A model generated the notes under the pieces. The model ran no database searches, was not told the DNA's origin, and was given only the letters and a program-made list of their open reading frames with translations. Below, piece by piece: positions 1-8,647 of a stretch of 64,000 bases of DNA; the stretch's first letter is position 1; the number at the start of each line of letters is the position of its first letter. The position numbers were made by a program, and so were the translations under genes. The stretch comes from VXYL01 sp963666465 (GTDB lineage: Bacteria > Pseudomonadota > Gammaproteobacteria > Pseudomonadales > Azotimanducaceae): assembly GCA_963666465.1 (NCBI GenBank), contig OY762824.1:1984001-2048000 (forward strand), read 5' to 3'.

Positions 1-345
1 TGCAGATATCGAGGACGTCGTAACTCGCGACGTGCCGGAAACCAGCGCGCTCAAATCCGAGATCCAAGCCGCCACCCCCCGAAAACAGGGACAGCGCGCG
101 CAGTCCGTTCGATTGCCGCATTGGCATCAGGTTTGCCGGTTCGAACGCCGGAACGTTGACTTCTCCAGGCGCGTGGGCAAGTTCGCCGTTTGTTGCTAAC
201 GCCTTGCGCCACCGGGAACGTCGCGAGACCTCCCGGTACCATTGGCGCTTCTCTTCCGAGATGTCGTAAGGCATTGGGAGAGTTTCCCAGTTTGGTCGGC
301 ACGTGTCCACACCATGTACCGGCTCATCACATTTGGCACTGGGGA

Positions 346-438
346 CTAGGCAGCCTCCTGTGCGACAAGGTACTCGTTCGGGGTTCGATAGGCGAGGGCG
401 GCGTGAGGACGTTCGTAGTTGAAGAAGAACTCGTAGCG
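346..438 (-). pseudogene. IS3-family transposase C-terminal remnant
   Basis: The reverse strand reads RYEFFFNYERPHAALAYRTP and then NEYLVAQEAA before a TAG at 348-346. The YNxxRPHxALxxxTPxEY pattern is the conserved end of the IS3-type integrase (rve) domain. Only about 31 codons remain, with no catalytic DDE residues and no start. I see no gene in the flanking 1-345, so this looks like an insertion-sequence scar just downstream of the oxidoreductase gene. Confidence 0.7.
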
Positions 439-513
439 GGAGAGCCGCGGACGCCGCGAGGGGAGTGACAAGGCAAGAGCGCTTGCGGGGCCCTCCCCAA
501 GTGGCCATTTCCC

Positions 514-1560
514 TCATGTAACGGAAGCCGACTCGCTCACCTGCATCAGCGTCTTGCCGAAGTTGCCGCCGCTGAGCATGTCAGCGAAGGCAGCCGGGGC
601 GTTCTCGAGGCCGGGGCGGATGTCCTCGCGGTACTTCACCAAGCCGTCGGCCATCCATGAGGCCATCTCTTCGAGGAAGCGGTCCTGCCAGTCGGCCACG
701 AAATTGCGCACGGCCAAGGCATGCACCTGCACGTCCTGCCGGCGGAACACCTCGGCGCCCAGTTCGCGCCAGACCTCGCCGGCGTCCCGGCCATCGGTGT
801 TGCCGTATTGGGAGATCACGCCGCACAGGGTGATGCGGGAACGACGGTTTAGGAGCGGCAGCACGCCTTCGTACACGTGGCCGCCCACGTTCTCGAAGTA
901 GATGTCGATGCCGTCGGCGCAGGCACGCTTCAGCTCCGCCGCATAGTCGGCCGAGCGATGGCAGACGGCGGCGTCGAAGCCGAGTTCCCTCGTCAGAAAG
1001 GCACATTTCTCCGGCGTGCCGGCAACCCCGATCACGCGGCAGCCAAGGATCTTCGCGATCTGCCCCGCTGCCTGCCCCACGCCGCCGGATGCGGCCGACA
1101 CCACGACCGTCTCGCCCTGCTGCGGCTGACACTGCACCTTGACGCCGGCATAGGCGGTGAGTCCCAACATGCCAAGAATGCCGACCGCCGTGGAGATGTG
1201 CGCGACGTTTGGATCGAGGCGGCGCGGGAACATGTAGCCGAAGACGTCGATGCCCTCCCCCGCCAAGCCGTAGTCCTGCCAGCCGTTGGTGTTGAAGACG
1301 TACTCGCCGGGTGCATAGCCGGCCAGGTTGCTCGCGACCACTTGCGACACCGTGCGCCCGTGGCAGACGTCTCCCGCAGCCTCCATCCCGCTGCGCCGCC
1401 GACCCCATTGGTATGGGTCCAGCGACAGATAGATCGTGCGCGTGAGCATCTGGTTCGGTCCAGGTGCCGGCACAGGCTCGTCCTGCAGCGTGAAGTCTCC
1501 ATCCGTCGGCCATCCGGCGAGCGGCCTTCGCGCCAATCTCCAAACCCTGTTTGCGGTCAT
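514..1560 (-). CDS. NADP-dependent oxidoreductase, MDR superfamily (YncB/CurA-like)
   Basis: The predicted 348-residue protein begins at the ATG at 1560-1558 (MTANRVWRLARRPLAGWPT). Its order matches zinc-independent medium-chain reductases: an N-terminal GroES-like domain with SLDPYQWGRR, then a Rossmann domain with the nucleotide loop SAASGGVGQAAG and a downstream FENVGG stretch. Members reduce activated double bonds of enones, prostaglandin-like or curcumin-like substrates with NADPH in the cytoplasm. The substrate here cannot be read from sequence. The frame stays open far upstream, but that part overlaps the dioxygenase gene and has no family similarity, so the internal ATG is chosen. It lies 44 nt downstream of the PhyH-type gene on the same strand and is probably co-transcribed with it. 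Confidence 0.88.
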   Translation of the reverse strand: MTANRVWRLARRPLAGWPTDGDFTLQDEPVPAPGPNQMLTRTIYLSLDPYQWGRRRSGMEAAGDVCHGRTVSQVVASNLAGYAPGEYVFNTNGWQDYGLAGEGIDVFGYMFPRRLDPNVAHISTAVGILGMLGLTAYAGVKVQCQPQQGETVVVSAASGGVGQAAGQIAKILGCRVIGVAGTPEKCAFLTRELGFDAAVCHRSADYAAELKRACADGIDIYFENVGGHVYEGVLPLLNRRSRITLCGVISQYGNTDGRDAGEVWRELGAEVFRRQDVQVHALAVRNFVADWQDRFLEEMASWMADGLVKYREDIRPGLENAPAAFADMLSGGNFGKTLMQVSESASVT

Positions 1561-1604
1561 GCTCTTCCCAAACTCAGCCCCAAACTCGGCATAGGCGAGC
1601 GTTG

Positions 1605-2522
1605 CTACCCCCTCGCTCGGGGCACCCCTTGGGTTTGCTTCAGGTAGGGGAACACGTCGTCGAAGCCAATGAGCTCGCGCATGAGGCGTGCGTTCTCGCA
1701 GTCGTCCCAGGGTTGGTCCTTCATCGTGATCGTCATGTTTTCCTGCGGCAGCACGGACTGGTGACGGTAGTAGGCGACGGCGTTCAGGCGCAGGCCCTTC
1801 GTCAGCTTCGGGAAGGCGCCGTGCAGGGTGGAGCCGGGCCAGACGATCACCGAGCCGCGCTCGCATTCCACGGCGCGGGCCTGTTGCACCACCTGCGAGG
1901 AGGGCACGAAGTTGGGCCGGTGGCTGCCGGGGACATAGGCGAGGGCGCCGTCGGACTTGGTGTATTCGGTGAGGCACCAAGTGGCGTTGGCCGTGAGCGC
2001 CTGGGCACCCCACGGGCGAGGGGTCGCGCCTTGATCGGGGTGCAGCCCCAAGCTCTCGCCGTAGCCATACTCGCCCTGCCACTTCACGAACGAGTTGGTG
2101 CTGGACAAACGTCGCGCCTTGGCGCCGCCAAAGGGCACCGGGCCGATGGCGTGATCGATGAGCGCATCCACGACCGGGTTGACGAACAGGTCCCGGAAGC
2201 AGCGATCGAGCTGCATGATTTGCTGGATCAGCATCTGGGTCGGCGGCGGCGCATCTTCGTCGCGCAGGAAGGAGCGCGACTTGCCCGTCGGTTCCGGCCA
2301 CACGAGTTCGGCCTCGGGCCCGTTTTCAAGGGAGATGGGCGAGCCGGTCATGCGGGTGAACTCGGTGAGCAGCACCTCGGTGCAGCGGTCCAGGAACTCC
2401 GGCGTCACCCCGGTCACGGACGGCGGCACCACGGTGAGTCCGTCCACCTCCATTTCCAGCACGTAGCGCTCGAGTTCGAGCTGCTTGATCTCGTCGCTGA
2501 TTTCCGTGGCCGCCGTTTGCAT
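1605..2522 (-). CDS. Phytanoyl-CoA dioxygenase family protein (PhyH)
   Basis: A 305-residue Fe(II)/2-oxoglutarate-dependent oxygenase. The iron-binding HxD is visible in GLHPDQGA, PGSH follows in the core, and a distal His occurs in STLHGAFPKLTKGLRLN together with the Arg that normally binds 2-oxoglutarate. Such proteins hydroxylate lipids or small secondary metabolites in the cytoplasm. Bacterial members are numerous in marine genomes and their substrates are mostly unknown. The gene precedes the oxidoreductase in the same direction, so the two may act on one catabolic substrate (inference). A second family member lies at 62422-63207. Confidence 0.88.
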   Translation of the reverse strand: MQTAATEISDEIKQLELERYVLEMEVDGLTVVPPSVTGVTPEFLDRCTEVLLTEFTRMTGSPISLENGPEAELVWPEPTGKSRSFLRDEDAPPPTQMLIQQIMQLDRCFRDLFVNPVVDALIDHAIGPVPFGGAKARRLSSTNSFVKWQGEYGYGESLGLHPDQGATPRPWGAQALTANATWCLTEYTKSDGALAYVPGSHRPNFVPSSQVVQQARAVECERGSVIVWPGSTLHGAFPKLTKGLRLNAVAYYRHQSVLPQENMTITMKDQPWDDCENARLMRELIGFDDVFPYLKQTQGVPRARG

Positions 2523-2563
2523 GTGCGCTCTCCCCCGGTGAATGCGCCGATTCTAACCTCGCA

Positions 2564-2585
2564 GGGCAGGCATCCCGCCTTGCCC
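2564..2585. repeat. REP-like hairpin between the PhyH and TonB receptor genes
   Basis: GGGCAGGC, loop ATCCC, GCCTTGCCC. The stem resembles those at 17094-17112, 22820-22838 and 63663-63681 (GGxAGGC-N5-GCCTxCC). It is followed by an A-run on the plus strand, so it is in the wrong orientation for an intrinsic terminator of the minus-strand genes. Probably an interspersed palindromic element. Confidence 0.4.
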
Positions 2586-2597
2586 AAAAAAGGGCCG

Positions 2598-4817
2598 TCA
2601 GAATGCGCGCTTGAGTCGCAGGACAAACGAGCGGGGGCGGTTGGGGCGAGCGCCGAATGGGCGGTGGGAGACGATGGCGGCTTCGTTCGTTGCGTTGCTG
2701 ACGAGCAACTGCGCCAAGGTGGAGTTGCCGAACAGGCGGCTGAGCGCGAGGTCCAGCACCAGGAATCCGTCGGCGTGGAGGCCGCCGTCCACTGCCCCGT
2801 GGCCGGGTTCCTCTCGCATTTGCGTCTGCCCGCGCACGGCGGCGGAGAAGGACCAGGGACCGCTTGCCAGCCGCGCCCCCGCTCGGCCGATGTGCTCCGG
2901 CAAGTAGGGCAGTTCGTCGCCACGCCGCACCAGCCCCCACTGGGTGAACTGCGACAGAAAGCCGGTCTGGAAGGCCGACTCCGTATAGGTGTAGGTGAAG
3001 TCCAGCGTCAGCGAAACGGCTTCCGTCAGCGCGAACTCCGTCCAGCCGACGATCTCGGCGCCGGCGATTTCCACCCGTCCGCCGTTGAACTCCTCGCCAG
3101 CCTCGCAGCCGCTGTCACTGACCCGACATCGACCGAGCAGGTTCTCGTAGTCGCTGAAGAAGCCAACCGCCTCAAGCCTCGCCGACGGCGTGCCGAAGCG
3201 GACGCCATATTCAAGGTTCAGGCTCCGCTCCGGGTCCACGCCGCCTGAGCCCGGCCCGGCCGGCGAGAACCCGCGATAGGCGCCTGCGAGAAAGCTGATC
3301 CGCTCCGTCGCCTGCCAATGCACACCGACGCCGGGCGAGACGACGGACTGGCTGCTGCCCGTGCGCGCATCCGCTCGCCGGTCGTGAAAGTTGCCGGCGA
3401 TGTCCTCGTAGCGAACGCCCAAGCTCACGCGCCAGTTCCCCCGCACAATCTCGTCGGCCAGGAACACGGCCAGAGCATTGGTATGGGCCTCGTTGACGGT
3501 TTTCGAGCCCCGCGCGATGCCGTCCCACACCAAATCGCCGCCGGCCATCAGATAGCCACGCTGACGGTGGTCGCGCTCCACTTCATCCCGATGCACGCGC
3601 ACGCCCGCAGTGACGGCGTGCTCAAAGCCGCGGGCCAAGCGCGTGAACGATCCCGTGAGCTGCGCCCCGCGCGCATCGAAGCCGCGGTCGTTGTTGGTCA
3701 CGTCGAGGGTGTCGGTCAGGGCGGGGGTCGAGTCGATCGCCCCGAGGAGGAGTTGGTATTGCCGCGAACCGCCCGTTCGCGCCAGCACCGATTGCAGCGT
3801 GGGGCCCGCAAGGAAGCCGTCCACCTTGTTCCACTCCCGTTCGAACCGATTCCAGTACGCCTTGGCGTTGAGACGAAACTCGTCGGTGACGGCCACGCCG
3901 TAGTTGACGTGCACAAGTCTGTGCGACGACTGGAAATGCGCCAGTTGGGACGCGGGATAGCGCCGCACCGGAGCGCGGTCGAAATCCGCGTCGGTGAGAC
4001 CAAGATAGGTCTCGTCAGCATCCTCGTCGGCGTAGCCGAACTTCACCGTCAGGACTTGCTCGCGCTCGCTCGCGGGCTCGAAGCGCCACTTTGCGTCGTA
4101 TGCGTTGCGAACGAAGCCGGTGTCGCCGCCGCCGTCGAGTTCCTTGAAGCCCGTGCTGCCGTAGCGCATCCCCTCGAGCAGAATCGCGGAGCTCTCGAAG
4201 GGCTGCACGTAGGCACCCTCCACCTTGTGAAAGCCGTGGTTGCCAAGGCTGACATCGACTTCGGCCAGGTGCTCCTGTGGCACGGGCCGGGTGACGAAGT
4301 TCACGGCACCGCCAACGGTGTGGGGGCCGTGACGGATTGCGGCCGGGCCTTTCAGCACCTCCACGGAGTGAATGCGGCTGACGTTGGGCACGTAGTAGGC
4401 GGCCGGTGCCGAGTACGGCGCCGGGGCGATCAACACGCCGTCCTCCATGAGCGCGATCTTCTGGCTGCGCTCCGCCGACGCGCCTCGAATGCCGATGTTG
4501 GGACGGAGGCCAAAACCGTCCTCCTCGCGCACGTAAACACCGGGCACAGACGAAAGCACCTGGTTCAAGTCGACGTAATCGAACCGTTCCAGCGTCTCCT
4601 GGTCCACCAGCGTGCCCGAGCCCGCCACGACGCGAGCTTCCTCCCGGGCACCGATGACCACCACTTCCTCGATCTGGCCGGGTTCCGTGCCCTCGGTGGC
4701 AGGTGCACGCTCCTCGGCGCTCACCGCAACGCCCAAGGCAAAGGCGACCGCCAAAGTGAAAGGACTGCCCGACATGGCGGTGGCCAAGGCAGGACGCCCT
4801 CCGTGGAACAAGTTCAC
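2598..4817 (-). CDS. TonB-dependent outer-membrane receptor (FecA-like)
   Basis: About 739 residues, normal for the family. An N-terminal signal segment (TLAVAFALGVAVSA) is followed by a TonB-box-like stretch (IEEVVVIGAR). The plug domain has VPGVYVREEDGFGLRPNIGIRGAS and the LKGPAAIRHGP..VGGAVNFVTR motif, then a long barrel ends in a Phe-terminal strand (LRLKRAF). It would import ferric siderophores, heme or another metal chelate using TonB energy. It is the last gene of a minus-strand run with DUF4856 and imelysin proteins, a combination typical of iron uptake. The GTG at 4817 directly follows the imelysin stop, and the ATG at 4775, which gives a shorter signal peptide, is an equally good start. 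Confidence 0.93.
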   Translation of the reverse strand: MNLFHGGRPALATAMSGSPFTLAVAFALGVAVSAEERAPATEGTEPGQIEEVVVIGAREEARVVAGSGTLVDQETLERFDYVDLNQVLSSVPGVYVREEDGFGLRPNIGIRGASAERSQKIALMEDGVLIAPAPYSAPAAYYVPNVSRIHSVEVLKGPAAIRHGPHTVGGAVNFVTRPVPQEHLAEVDVSLGNHGFHKVEGAYVQPFESSAILLEGMRYGSTGFKELDGGGDTGFVRNAYDAKWRFEPASEREQVLTVKFGYADEDADETYLGLTDADFDRAPVRRYPASQLAHFQSSHRLVHVNYGVAVTDEFRLNAKAYWNRFEREWNKVDGFLAGPTLQSVLARTGGSRQYQLLLGAIDSTPALTDTLDVTNNDRGFDARGAQLTGSFTRLARGFEHAVTAGVRVHRDEVERDHRQRGYLMAGGDLVWDGIARGSKTVNEAHTNALAVFLADEIVRGNWRVSLGVRYEDIAGNFHDRRADARTGSSQSVVSPGVGVHWQATERISFLAGAYRGFSPAGPGSGGVDPERSLNLEYGVRFGTPSARLEAVGFFSDYENLLGRCRVSDSGCEAGEEFNGGRVEIAGAEIVGWTEFALTEAVSLTLDFTYTYTESAFQTGFLSQFTQWGLVRRGDELPYLPEHIGRAGARLASGPWSFSAAVRGQTQMREEPGHGAVDGGLHADGFLVLDLALSRLFGNSTLAQLLVSNATNEAAIVSHRPFGARPNRPRSFVLRLKRAF

Positions 4818-4818
4818 G

Positions 4819-6141
4819 CTAGTCGTTGTCGGTCTGGGCGTTGCCCGGCACCGACACGCCGACGATGGTCACGAAGTCGATCTTGAGGTCATCGGTCACG
4901 CGCTTCACGAGGCCCACCAGCGAGCAGGCGGAGAGTTCGGCCGGCGTGTCGGGGTTCGCAAACGCATTCATGCACTCGGTCGCGCGATCTTGCGAAGCGA
5001 TGGCCAGCACCTGCTCGTTCAGCGGCGTGTCGATGCCGTCGATGTGGTCGAGCAGCGCCTGCGTGTTGGCCCGGAACCGCTCCGCTACATCCGGGAACTC
5101 CTCATGGACGATGAAGTCGTCAAAGCCAAAGCCCTCCCCGCCCTCGAAGAGCGTCTTGAAGGAGGCCGCGTTGGCGCGGATGTTGGCAAGGGAGTTGGCG
5201 GCAAAGGGCGACTCGACCAGTTCTGGACACGCGCTCGCAGAACAGTCGTCGTGGATGCCCGTGGGAATGCCGAGCTTGCGGTCCTTGACGAGCAGGTCCA
5301 GGGCGAAGATGCCGTCGGTGAGGTGCTGCAGGGCATCGCCAGTCGACTCGGGATCCAGCAACCTGGCGCGGTAGTCGCCGCCGTCGGCACTCCAGTCCTG
5401 CACCAGGTCCGCGGCAGCCTCGGCCGCGTCCTGGGCGATTTGCTGCGCCAAGGTGCAGCGCGCGAGGCGCCGCTCCGACGCATCGAGGTCGTTCCAGTCG
5501 GCGGTGCTCGGCACCTGCGGCGCGCACGTGTGCCCAAGATCGTCGTTAAAGAGCAGGTATTCGATGGCGCCATAGCCGCGCTGGTTCAGCGCCCGCGACC
5601 GGATGTCGAAGTCGCCTTCGCCGGCAAGCACTGCCGAGATGTCCACGCCGCAGGTGCTCAAGGGAGCGTCGGCATAGGAAAGAACGCGCTTGCGCAGTGC
5701 CTCGGAGTTGTCTGTAGCGGGGCCAAAGACGTGCATCTCCGTGGCCTGCACTGCAGCCATCGCCACGCGCCAGACGTCTTGCACGGCGGCGGTCGCAGCA
5801 TCGTCGGCGTCGGTGCCGATGGCGGCGCAGTAGTCGGCGAGCGGGCCATCATCTGCAGCGAAATCCGCCGTCCGCTCCGCCAACGTCTCGTAGTTCGGCA
5901 CGATCACCGCATCGACGAGGTTCGCCAGCATGGCCTCGGTGCTGAACGCCTGCGTCTGTTCCTCTTCTTCCTCCTGCTGGCCGGCATCGGCGGTGGGTGG
6001 CGCCGGCGCACGCGGCGGCTCCGGATCTCGCGAGCTGTCCACGCAGCCCGCCAGAGCAATGCCAACAGCGGCGCACAGCAAGCTTGCCGCGCGCCGTCCC
6101 CCCACGCACGAGGCACCCGTGCTCAGGCAGGCGACTACCAA
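4819..6141 (-). CDS. Imelysin-family lipoprotein (M75-like, iron-associated)
   Basis: A 440-residue protein with a signal peptide ending in a lipobox (GIALAGC, Cys near residue 33) and a low-complexity Pro/Glu linker. The helical imelysin domain contains GYGAIEYLLFND, corresponding to the GxHxxE segment of the family. Here the usual His is Gly, so the metal site may be altered. Known relatives (EfeO, IrpA, ICMP) are periplasmic or outer-membrane-attached and iron-regulated. Peptidase activity is doubtful for most. The probable TTG start overlaps the stop of the DUF4856 gene by 7 nt and its stop abuts the receptor start, so this is a translationally coupled operon. A GTG at 6105 is an alternative start. 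Confidence 0.85.
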   Translation of the reverse strand: MVVACLSTGASCVGGRRAASLLCAAVGIALAGCVDSSRDPEPPRAPAPPTADAGQQEEEEEQTQAFSTEAMLANLVDAVIVPNYETLAERTADFAADDGPLADYCAAIGTDADDAATAAVQDVWRVAMAAVQATEMHVFGPATDNSEALRKRVLSYADAPLSTCGVDISAVLAGEGDFDIRSRALNQRGYGAIEYLLFNDDLGHTCAPQVPSTADWNDLDASERRLARCTLAQQIAQDAAEAAADLVQDWSADGGDYRARLLDPESTGDALQHLTDGIFALDLLVKDRKLGIPTGIHDDCSASACPELVESPFAANSLANIRANAASFKTLFEGGEGFGFDDFIVHEEFPDVAERFRANTQALLDHIDGIDTPLNEQVLAIASQDRATECMNAFANPDTPAELSACSLVGLVKRVTDDLKIDFVTIVGVSVPGNAQTDND

Positions 6142-8447
6142 CTCATCACCACGTCGTGATCGAAGCCATATGCCTTCTCGAGAATGGCCCGCGCTTGCAG
6201 GAGGGCGTCGGTGTACTCCATCACCGCGTCGCTGGCGCTGCCGGCGGGCATCACGCCGCCTTGCGAGCCGTCCGCCAGCACCGGCGCATCGCCCATGAGG
6301 CGAAGCACTTCCTTCAGGCTGTCCACGGTGATGCCGTCCACGGAACCGTCACGGAACGGCGAGAACGGGCTGAACTGCAGGCCCAGGGCAAAGCCCTTCA
6401 TCTCGCCCCAGTGCTTGGCAACGTTCTTGAAGTTGGCAAGGTCTGCAAAGCTGCCGTCCTGGTAGCTGTCCATGTCGCCCATGACGTCGTTGATGTAGTG
6501 GACGACGGTGGCGGCGATGCACTTCTCCCACGTCACCGCGGCGATCTGGATCTGCTCGTCGAGCGCCGCCTCTGCCTCGGCGCTGAGCGAACCACCCCTC
6601 GCCGCATTGCCGACGATCTGCCGACCAAGCAGAAACGCGTCCATGGCCTCCTTCGAGAAGTCGGTCATGCCGTTGCTGCCGCGGTCGCGCTTGGCGCAGT
6701 TCTGGGCGTGGCCGAAGACGAACTCCGAACCGAGGTCGATGGCGCCGTCGCCGTCGGTGTCGTGGTAGCCATGGGCCCAGCCGTCGCGACCACCCTTGGC
6801 GGCGGCCTCGTCGTCCGTGTACCCGTTCATGTTGCGGGCGGCGCCGTAGTAGCCGAACGCTTCGTCGAACTTGTGCTCGGCGCCGGTGTAGTCCTCGCCG
6901 TCGATCTGCGTGAGGTATTCGTGCCAGTTGGTGCTGAGGTAGTCGGCGGTGCCTTGCGAAAACGCCACCGCGCCACCGAGGAACTTCTGCGTCAGTTGCT
7001 GGTAGTCGCGGCCGTGTGCGTCAACATACACCGCATCGAGGGACACATCGCCGCCGACTGTCGAAATCAGCGGCGAGCTGCCGTCCGACGCCTCCGTGGC
7101 GACGCGGTCGATGAAGAGGTTGACGAGGTCGATGGGCATGGCGCCGGCGTCGAGGGCATCCCAGCCGAAGAACTCGCCACCGAGCACATGCTCCGCCTTG
7201 TCCTGGCCGGCGGTCTTGCTGCCGAGGTTCTTGCCGGTGCTCACATCGCCATAGGTCGGCCCCGGCTTGACGGGCTCGCCACCCGCCACCGTGAAGCCGT
7301 GCGGTGTGTCGTCAACGCCATCGCCCGTCATGTAGAAGTTCAGCCGCGTACGCACGGTGTCTTCCATGCCGACATCTTCGGTGAGGTTGCCGAGTTCCGC
7401 CTTCATGGCCGCAATCAACATCTGGCGCGCGGTCTGGCCGGAATAGCTGACGGAACTTGCATCGGCGGCGAATGCGCTGTCGTACATGTAGGTGGCGGCA
7501 ATCGGATGGGAGTTGTCGCCGACACCGTTCGCGTCGCGGTCTTCCGTCTCGGAGGCGTCGTCCGGGAAGGCGTCGCGGGAGTCGATCACGCCATCGCCGT
7601 CGCCGTCACGATCCTCGGCGTTCGAGTCGTCGTCTCCCCCCGAGCCTTGCGCCAGCACGCGGTAGCTGCCCGGTGCGGCCGCCGTCACCTTGAGGTAGTA
7701 GATGCCCGCAGCCAAGGTGGCGGCAATGCGGAAGTTGCCGCTGCCAGAGTCCGACGCCACGGCCATGTCGGAACTGTCAACGAGGCTGCCGTTGACATTG
7801 GCGCCGCCAGCGCCGCGCATGACGACCTCGGTGCCACTGTGCGGAACGTCCACTCGGAACACATCGACATCATCGGCAGTCGGCGCAATCCGTCCCGACG
7901 TCATCAGCAGCGCCTGCGGCTTGACGGCAGCCAGTTCCCCTTCGCTCAGGAGCGGAAGCAGCGTCGCGGACTCCAGGGTGTCGCCGTGCAGGTCTTCCCG
8001 ATCGGCACCGACCCGGACATCCACGGCATAGTCGCCGCTGCCGGAGACATGCACATAGTAGATGCCGCCGGCGAGGTTCTGGTCGATGCTGAAGTTGTCA
8101 CCGGCACCGCTGTCCTCGTCGGTTGCCAGCGACATGCCGGCACTGTCCGTCAACTCGCCCCGGGTGTCGCTCGGCCCGCTGGTGCGAATCACAACCGCCG
8201 CCTGCCCCACGAGATCAAAGCGGAACACGTCGATGTCGCCCGCCGACACCGTGCCGGCCATCGCCGAGCCGATTTCCAGCACCGTGGCAGTGCGAGGGCC
8301 GTCGCCGTGGTCGTCGTGGCCACCATTGGCCACAACCGGCAGCGCAAGCGCCGCCATGGCAAGGGCAGCGAAGGCCCCGAGCCAGGATCGGCACGGTGCC
8401 TGCTGGTTGGGTTGGTCGGTGCCACGAGGGCGATGCCCAGTGCTCAT
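6135..8447 (-). CDS. DUF4856 protein with two pre-peptidase-type domains
   Basis: A 770-residue exported protein starting with a signal peptide (LGAFAALAMAALALPVVANG). Two related beta-sandwich repeats follow, with FRFDLVGQ..VVIRTSG and VFRVDVPHSGTEVVMRGAG, each ending near GIYYVHVSGSGDY or GIYYLKVTAAAPGSY, as in bacterial pre-peptidase C-terminal domains. An Asp-rich calcium-type linker (DRDGDGDGVIDSRD) leads to the DUF4856 region (YSGQTARQ, GKNLGSKTAGQDKAEH, DYQQLTQKFLGGAVAF, EHKFDEAFGYYG). DUF4856 proteins are commonly encoded beside imelysin lipoproteins, and their role is unknown but linked to iron. The ATG has AGGAG about 9 nt upstream. It is the first gene of the operon behind a Fur-like palindrome. 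Confidence 0.85.
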   Translation of the reverse strand: MSTGHRPRGTDQPNQQAPCRSWLGAFAALAMAALALPVVANGGHDDHGDGPRTATVLEIGSAMAGTVSAGDIDVFRFDLVGQAAVVIRTSGPSDTRGELTDSAGMSLATDEDSGAGDNFSIDQNLAGGIYYVHVSGSGDYAVDVRVGADREDLHGDTLESATLLPLLSEGELAAVKPQALLMTSGRIAPTADDVDVFRVDVPHSGTEVVMRGAGGANVNGSLVDSSDMAVASDSGSGNFRIAATLAAGIYYLKVTAAAPGSYRVLAQGSGGDDDSNAEDRDGDGDGVIDSRDAFPDDASETEDRDANGVGDNSHPIAATYMYDSAFAADASSVSYSGQTARQMLIAAMKAELGNLTEDVGMEDTVRTRLNFYMTGDGVDDTPHGFTVAGGEPVKPGPTYGDVSTGKNLGSKTAGQDKAEHVLGGEFFGWDALDAGAMPIDLVNLFIDRVATEASDGSSPLISTVGGDVSLDAVYVDAHGRDYQQLTQKFLGGAVAFSQGTADYLSTNWHEYLTQIDGEDYTGAEHKFDEAFGYYGAARNMNGYTDDEAAAKGGRDGWAHGYHDTDGDGAIDLGSEFVFGHAQNCAKRDRGSNGMTDFSKEAMDAFLLGRQIVGNAARGGSLSAEAEAALDEQIQIAAVTWEKCIAATVVHYINDVMGDMDSYQDGSFADLANFKNVAKHWGEMKGFALGLQFSPFSPFRDGSVDGITVDSLKEVLRLMGDAPVLADGSQGGVMPAGSASDAVMEYTDALLQARAILEKAYGFDHDVVMSW

Positions 8448-8494
8448 GGATCACACTCCTTGGAGTCAACGTTTTCGTTGGGCGCGCAAACTAA

Positions 8495-8515
8495 TGCAAA
8501 TGACAATGATTTGCA
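8495..8515. promoter_or_regulatory. Fur-box-like palindrome upstream of the iron operon
   Basis: TGCAAAT-GACAATG-ATTTGCA, 7-bp perfect arms with a 7-bp core, 48 nt upstream of the DUF4856 start. Its AT-rich character inside high-GC DNA and its 19-21 bp span resemble Fur sites (GATAATGAT-type units). Repression by Fur plus iron of the DUF4856-imelysin-receptor operon is the natural inference. Confidence 0.6.
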
Positions 8516-8647
8516 AACGGGGTTGCATAAACGTATCGAGTGCCTATCGGACGGTGCGCTGGGTCGGCCCCAGGGCGCTTCCTCCGGGGCCCTTCAGCGA
8601 CCGTTGCGGCATGATGAACGGGGAGGCAATGGGCTACGGGGGCCGAA

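Noticed and set aside
1..345. Frames of about 85-90 codons at the left edge
   Set aside because: Translations lack any recognisable motif. Only the IS3 tail at 346-438 is supported.
2564..2591. Hairpin plus A-run as an intrinsic terminator
   Set aside because: The T-run would precede the hairpin on the transcribed minus strand, so it is in the wrong orientation.
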